A stretch of 64,000 nt of DNA, taken from the NCBI GenBank assembly GCA_029844215.1, contig CM056731.1, forward strand, positions 83,658,992 through 83,722,991. Direction: 5' to 3'. Shown here piece by piece: positions 59,701 to 64,000 of this stretch (position 1 is the stretch's first letter; each line of letters starts with the position of its first letter). The notes under the pieces were generated by a model. The model did not search any database. It worked only from the letters and a program-made list of their open reading frames with translations, and was not told the DNA's origin. The translations under genes were made by a program, and so were the position numbers. The DNA comes from Przewalskia tangutica. Lineage: Eukaryota > Streptophyta > Magnoliopsida > Solanales > Solanaceae.

Positions 59701-60451
59701 CCTTCTCCAGGGTAAGAGTATAAATGAGGGGTAAACCCCAAGACGTTATACCACCGCCGCTTTTCCTACTCGCCCGCATGCTTTTAGGACACGTGGGGAC
59801 TTGGTGTTCATGTATGCCTATTGGTGTTATATTATATCATGGATCGCCAAGCGAGGAAGGATTCCACGGGCATGATTGATATTATGGGCGTGAGACCCAT
59901 GGTTATATTTTAGTAATGATTTGAGGGCATGCGTCCCTGACTTGATATGATTGTTTATGTATTGTGTACTGTAGGTTGGCTATTATACATGTCTCATGTG
60001 TTGTTAGACTGTTATGATTTCATTACGATTTCATCGCTTTCACATACTTGGTACATTCTTCAGATCGACCTCCTTCGGGCCGCTCATGCCGCAGTTTAGG
60101 TACGCTGTTTGGTGATCGGCAGTGTAGGACCGCCGTAGTTTTTGGATAGCTCCTTCGTCGAGTTTATCTTTTGGTATAAGTTCTTTCGATGTGTTTTGTA
60201 CGATTATGGGTACGGCGGGCCTTGTCCGTCATAGTTCAAGATAACTCTTAGAGGTCCGTATTCATATGTGGATTGGACTCATGTACAGTAGTGTCTTTTT
60301 CATGTATATTATACGGCAAATTTTCGCTTGCTCAGACGCACGATTGGTTTTAAAAAGATAAAAAAAGGGTGTTATTTAAATTCGCAGCTTGCTTAGTTGT
60401 TAAGGTAGCAGGTGCCTGTAGGCACCACCACGCCCGGGTTCGGGCGTGACA
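56765..60451 (+). repeat. 5' LTR of the 56765 element
   Basis: 3687 bp, TGTTACACCCCG to GGGCGTGACA. TATA-like box 57247-57253, candidate intron 57631-58204, candidate exon 58205-58259, 48-bp array of 4 units (59061-59248), 66-bp array of 5 units (59457-59757). A 102-codon frame at 57866-58174 recurs in the 3' LTR; its coding status is doubtful. Confidence 0.9.
59457..59757 (+). repeat. 66-bp tandem array, 5 units
   Basis: The same unit as at 40085-40310. Adjacent units differ at single bases (for example TACGCCC for TACCCCC). Confidence 0.9.
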
Positions 60452-60454
60452 GAG

Positions 60455-60466
60455 TGGTATCAGAGC
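60455..60466 (+). other. Primer-binding site, intact
   Basis: TGGTATCAGAGC three bases after the LTR end at 60451; the leader 60467-60649 is non-coding. Confidence 0.93.
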
Positions 60467-60649
60467 AACACCCTGAATGTCTACACCGTGTCTAGTAGAG
60501 TCTTGATTATCGGTGTGTTGCGCGCCACACCTATAAACAGGAGGCTACAGGACATTTAGGAGTTGGTTTCTATTCTTCTCACTCTAAGATCGTGCCATGA
60601 GTCGTATTAGTAAGATAATTCCTCTCTCGACGTATTGTTGTGTTACGGT

Positions 60650-61485
60650 ATGCCTCCGGGCGAGGGCAACACCGCCTGTAAAAGGCAAAGGAGTAGCAGA
60701 GCTACTAGTCGACTCAGAGAGTTGATAGGCTTATGCCTGTGGTATACCGGATGTTGTTCGCAGCCTACGAGTTCTTCTGCCAGTTTGAGGCCCCAGCACG
60801 AGCCTCCGTTTCTCGCCAGGGGAAGACTTTAGGTCGGGCGAAGCGATTATGTTATTGACCAAGATAGCGGTGCTACAGCTTCATCGCCAGGAGGTTATTC
60901 GGTCACATGCATAGCAGTACAGAGGTAGAGGCCAACGCGAGATCGGAAGAGGTCTAGACCGGTTGGTTATCCCTGAGTTTTTGGACGAGCAACCTTCAAG
61001 AATGAGTGAGATATTCATCCCAGCCTACCCAAGACATACCCCGATCCAAAGTGTGGGAGGTTTGACCCCACAAGGTATTTAAGAGTTGGTCCGAGCTCCA
61101 GGGTTCGAAGTTCTCAGAGGAGCAGAGGATTTTCTCAGTCAAGGCCACATATTCCTCAGTGTTTCCAATATAGTAAGCGTCATTTGGGGAAATGCCGTTA
61201 TGGCACAGATGTTTGTTATTATTGTGACCGTCCGGGCCACAAGAAGTGGGAATGTCCTGTTAGAAAGAGCACCGGTAAGGTGGCTCAGCCTAGGAGGCCG
61301 ATGGTTGGTTACCTTTCCTCCACACCGCGCCTGCAGCAGGTGTCCGATGTCGCACTAGTCGTGGTAGAGGTCAGGGTGGAGTTTATAGTTCTGGCGGTCC
61401 TTCGAACCGCATAGATGACGTGACTACTGGACAGGATCAGGAGGCGACATCGCATGGGGTTACAGGTATATGTCGATTCTTTTGA
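60650..61485 (+). pseudogene. Remnant gag of a second type
   Basis: Start ATG at 60650 (MPPGEGNTACKRQRS). The middle is broken. Near the end is a perfect CCHC knuckle, CYYCDRPGHKKWEC (61214-61255), followed by PVRKSTGKVAQP and, in another frame, RGRGQGG..GPSNRIDDVTTGQDQEATS to a TGA at 61483-61485. The capsid core is not visible. The knuckle differs from the CGQQGH type of the other gags, so this is a separate gag lineage. Confidence 0.75.
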
Positions 61486-62211
61486 ATTATACGTGCATTG
61501 TTAGATTCAGATTTTGCCCTAGCGTATATGTTTTCCCTGTGTTGCTAGCAGTTGTAAGTGATAGTACCCCCAGAGGTAGGAATACTTTGATTAGTAAGAG
61601 TGAGAAGTTAAGAATGTTGACAAGAATGGTAAGTGAACTGAGACTATAGTTGTGTAGAGTTCACAAGTTGTAATTGCCCCATAACAGTGTAAGACCGATA
61701 GGGAAGGATGTACAGTAGCAATACTTTGGCTTATGTGACGAACCTCTAGTGAATGGGAGGATAGGGTGAGAAGTACCTTGAGATAAGAGAAAGATTTATT
61801 TCAGACTAAGAATGAGAAGTTAAGTGTGACGATGGGTCGGGTTATGGACTCATTTCGGGTCAACCGATAGTATGGAATCGGGTGATGTCAGTTGGATATG
61901 GTCCCGCTATGTGATAGGGTCACGAGGATGCAAGGCCCAAGTCTAGTTGATTTTGTACGGGTACTAAATAAGTTTGGAAGTACGAGAAAGTATGACAAGT
62001 AAGAGAAGAAAGGAACCTCTAAGGATCCCGTGTTTGAGAAGGTTGTAACCTTCGAGTTTTGTGAGAAGGGGTCGTGGACGGAAGGTCCATTGATATGTTT
62101 ACGTATGTTAGGTGGTGGACATGTGTGGCATCGTTGGTCTTGTGCAGTTTTGATTTATATGCATAGTATAGAGATTGTGCCGGAGTTTGTATAGCTTGAC
62201 AACCGACTAAG
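61486..62211. other. 3' non-coding internal region
   Basis: No gene. From 61813 it matches 36820-37376, including the GGGTCACGAGGATGCAAGGCCCAAGT segment. The stretch 61486-61812 shows nothing recognisable. Confidence 0.6.
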
Positions 62212-62247
62212 AACATTCGGGGATGAATGTTTCTAAAGGGGGAAGAA
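62212..62247 (+). other. Polypurine tract and stem-loop
   Basis: AACATTCG / TGAATGTT stem (one mismatch, 62212-62231), then CTAAAGGGGGAAGAA (62233-62247) directly before TGTTACACC. Confidence 0.8.
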
Positions 62248-64000
62248 TGTTACACCCCGTAAGTCCAGGACATGTATAATAGAATGTACGTAAGGAATCA
62301 AGACTTGGAAATTGGTACGAATGGAAGAATTGTTTTTCCGGCAGAAAATCTTCCGAACGCCGGAAAGGAAAAATGTTCGTTGTTGAGAATTGGATTCTCA
62401 AAATGCATTATTTGAGGATTATGGAACTTTTAACATTATGGAAATTTGTTTATCGGATTTGGTCATGTGGGGCCCACCCGAGGAATTTTACGTTTTGTGG
62501 GGCCCACGAGGGTTACGGAATTTTATGGACGAATGAGAGGGCTACACGTGGCACCCCCACATATGGTCTTGGACGAATTAGAGGAAGGGTAAAATGGTCA
62601 TTGACCATCTTGGAAGATAAGTCTTGCTAGCTTGCGTTTGTTGACCAAGTCAACTTGTCCACTTGGCTTTACATTAATTGTTCTTCATCCTAGCCCACAA
62701 GTGTGTTAATCTAAGCCCTCCAATATGTTTTATATACCCAACTAGTAGCAAGACTTGGCTTTTTACACTTAGAAAAATTAGAGAACCTTGTGTTCTTCAA
62801 GACATGCTCTCGGGTTCACTACCTTTTGCATAAGAAAAATTTGTAGTTTTGATCCATTGTTCACAAGACTTAAACCAAATGTCCCTAAGGGTATTGTAAG
62901 GATATCTCAATAGAAAGATTTCGGAAAACGGCGTTTTCGTATTAGTCGCAAGGCGGAAACTTGAGGAGTTCTTCAACTTTGAAGTTGGAACTTGAAGATG
63001 AGTTCTTCATAGGCTTCTAAGGAGTGCTTGGAGCGGTTTGGAACGTAAGGAAAGGAGCTAAGAATTTGCTAAGGAGCGACTTTGAATCTTGGAAACTTTA
63101 AGGGCTTATAAAGGTATAAATTTTGTCGTTTTAATAGTTAAGACTTACTTATTGTTGTAGCTATGGATATTAGCAACCATGAGTTATATAGTATGAAGTT
63201 TGATAAGTATATTGACTATTGGAACCCTAATCTGAAAACTAGAATGTTTAACCTTAAGATTACATTTCAAGTTGATTATTAGTTTAAGTCGTCGCATGTT
63301 GTATAAGAAGGAAATTGTAGTTGTGGAAGTTGTTTATGACTATATAACATGTTAGACATTAGAACTTGGAATTGGAAAAGGATTGGAAAAGACTTTGAAT
63401 TGTTGGTTATGTTGTTGGCCGAGAATGGCTTGATTATGGAACTACTTCGTATTAATTGTGGGGCGGAATTTTACACGTATTGTAAGGCGTGTAATCCCCT
63501 TTGTTTGGTTGTTGTTTTGAGCCTTAAATGTGGCGTGTTGGTTATTGTATTCGTCCTTGAAAAAGGTGGCAAAGTGAGTAGAAACAAAGGAAGTGCTGCC
63601 CGATTTTCCGTAGAATTAGAGACCGTATACTTAGTATTATTCTACGTTAGAGACTAGAAGTTGATAGTCTTGTTGTGACCATTATAGGTTGACCCTTCTA
63701 CGTACGGCGTATTCGGCTTAGCTTGTGAATTTAGCCGAAAAGGTATGTGAACTATCTCCTCTTCTAGCATGATTCCTTAAGATATAGAAAGTAAGTTCTA
63801 CTCCTTAAATGATCCCTTCCTTGGTTGTACTTGGATTGTCTAGTATAGAATTTGTTCTATGTACTTCCTTGATTGTACTTTGATGTTTAAATTGTAAGTT
63901 GTATAATCCATTGCCTTAGTGGAGTTTGGATTCTTAAGAGTGAAAGTATTTTGCTTAAAGTACATGGAGTCTTGAAAAGGAAGTGGTTTCCAAACCTTTT
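62248..64000 (+). repeat. 3' LTR of the 56765 element (partial)
   Basis: The first 1753 bp are collinear with 56765-58518 with few differences. TATA-like box 62730-62736, candidate intron 63114-63687, candidate exon 63688-63742. Cut by the window end before the tandem arrays. Confidence 0.9.

Larger units (their letters stand above)
56765..64000 (+). mobile_element. Long-LTR element with remnant gag, right end outside window
   Basis: 5' LTR 56765-60451, primer-binding site 60455-60466, remnant gag 60650-61485, non-coding 3' part, polypurine tract, and 3' LTR from 62248 running off the window. It is the less deleted relative of 32700-41014 and shows what that element lost. No pol is present. 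Confidence 0.88.

Noticed and set aside
59391..59741. Minus-strand frame of 116 codons with GFTPHLYSYPGEGGKAG repeats
   Set aside because: Product of the 66-bp array (22 codons per unit); no start context, no conservation outside the array.

Overview
The window is plant nuclear DNA made entirely of nested LTR retrotransposons. No host gene, rRNA, tRNA or CRISPR array is visible. The evidence is Ty3/gypsy gag and pol remnants, LTRs of about 2.5-4.1 kb with TG..CA ends, a primer-binding site matching the canonical plant initiator-Met tRNA end (TGGTATCAGAGC), purine-rich tracts before the LTRs, and 5-bp target-site duplications (TSDs). I cannot name the species; a repeat-rich angiosperm is the reasonable reading.

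Layout, oldest layer first. (0) An Athila-like pol on the + strand survives in two pieces: RNase H at 20804-21201 and integrase at 30415-31240. (1) It is broken by three insertions: a +strand LTR ending at 20803, a complete -strand gag-only element at 21202-30409 (TSD agaag on both sides), and a +strand LTR starting at 31241. (2) The left LTR was hit by a -strand Tekay/Del-like non-autonomous element (1-18643, its left end outside the window). That element's own 5' LTR was hit by a sister element (6513-16331, TSD gctta/actta). The right LTR was hit by a -strand LTR starting at 31926. (3) That LTR carries a +strand derivative with very long LTRs (32700-41014) and a +strand element (41658-56764). 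(4) The 41658 element has a complete coding-type -strand Tekay/Del element in its 5' LTR (42826-52665, TSD agcat on both sides). A further long-LTR element (56765 to beyond 64000) sits in its internal region.

How the parts may work together: only the 42826-52665 element shows the whole gag-protease-RT-RNase H-integrase order. Three relatives share a shortened gag and an integrase remnant without RT, so they look like a family mobilised in trans. Tekay-type LTRs of both orientations share a TATA box early in the LTR, a candidate small exon flanked by splice-like signals, a hairpin just inside the U5 end, and a stem-loop beside the polypurine tract.

Caution: sister copies differ again and again by CAG/CTG read as CGA/TCG or shortened, and by shortened C/G runs. 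That looks like a sequencing or consensus artefact at methylated CHG sites, so many frameshifts here may not be real.
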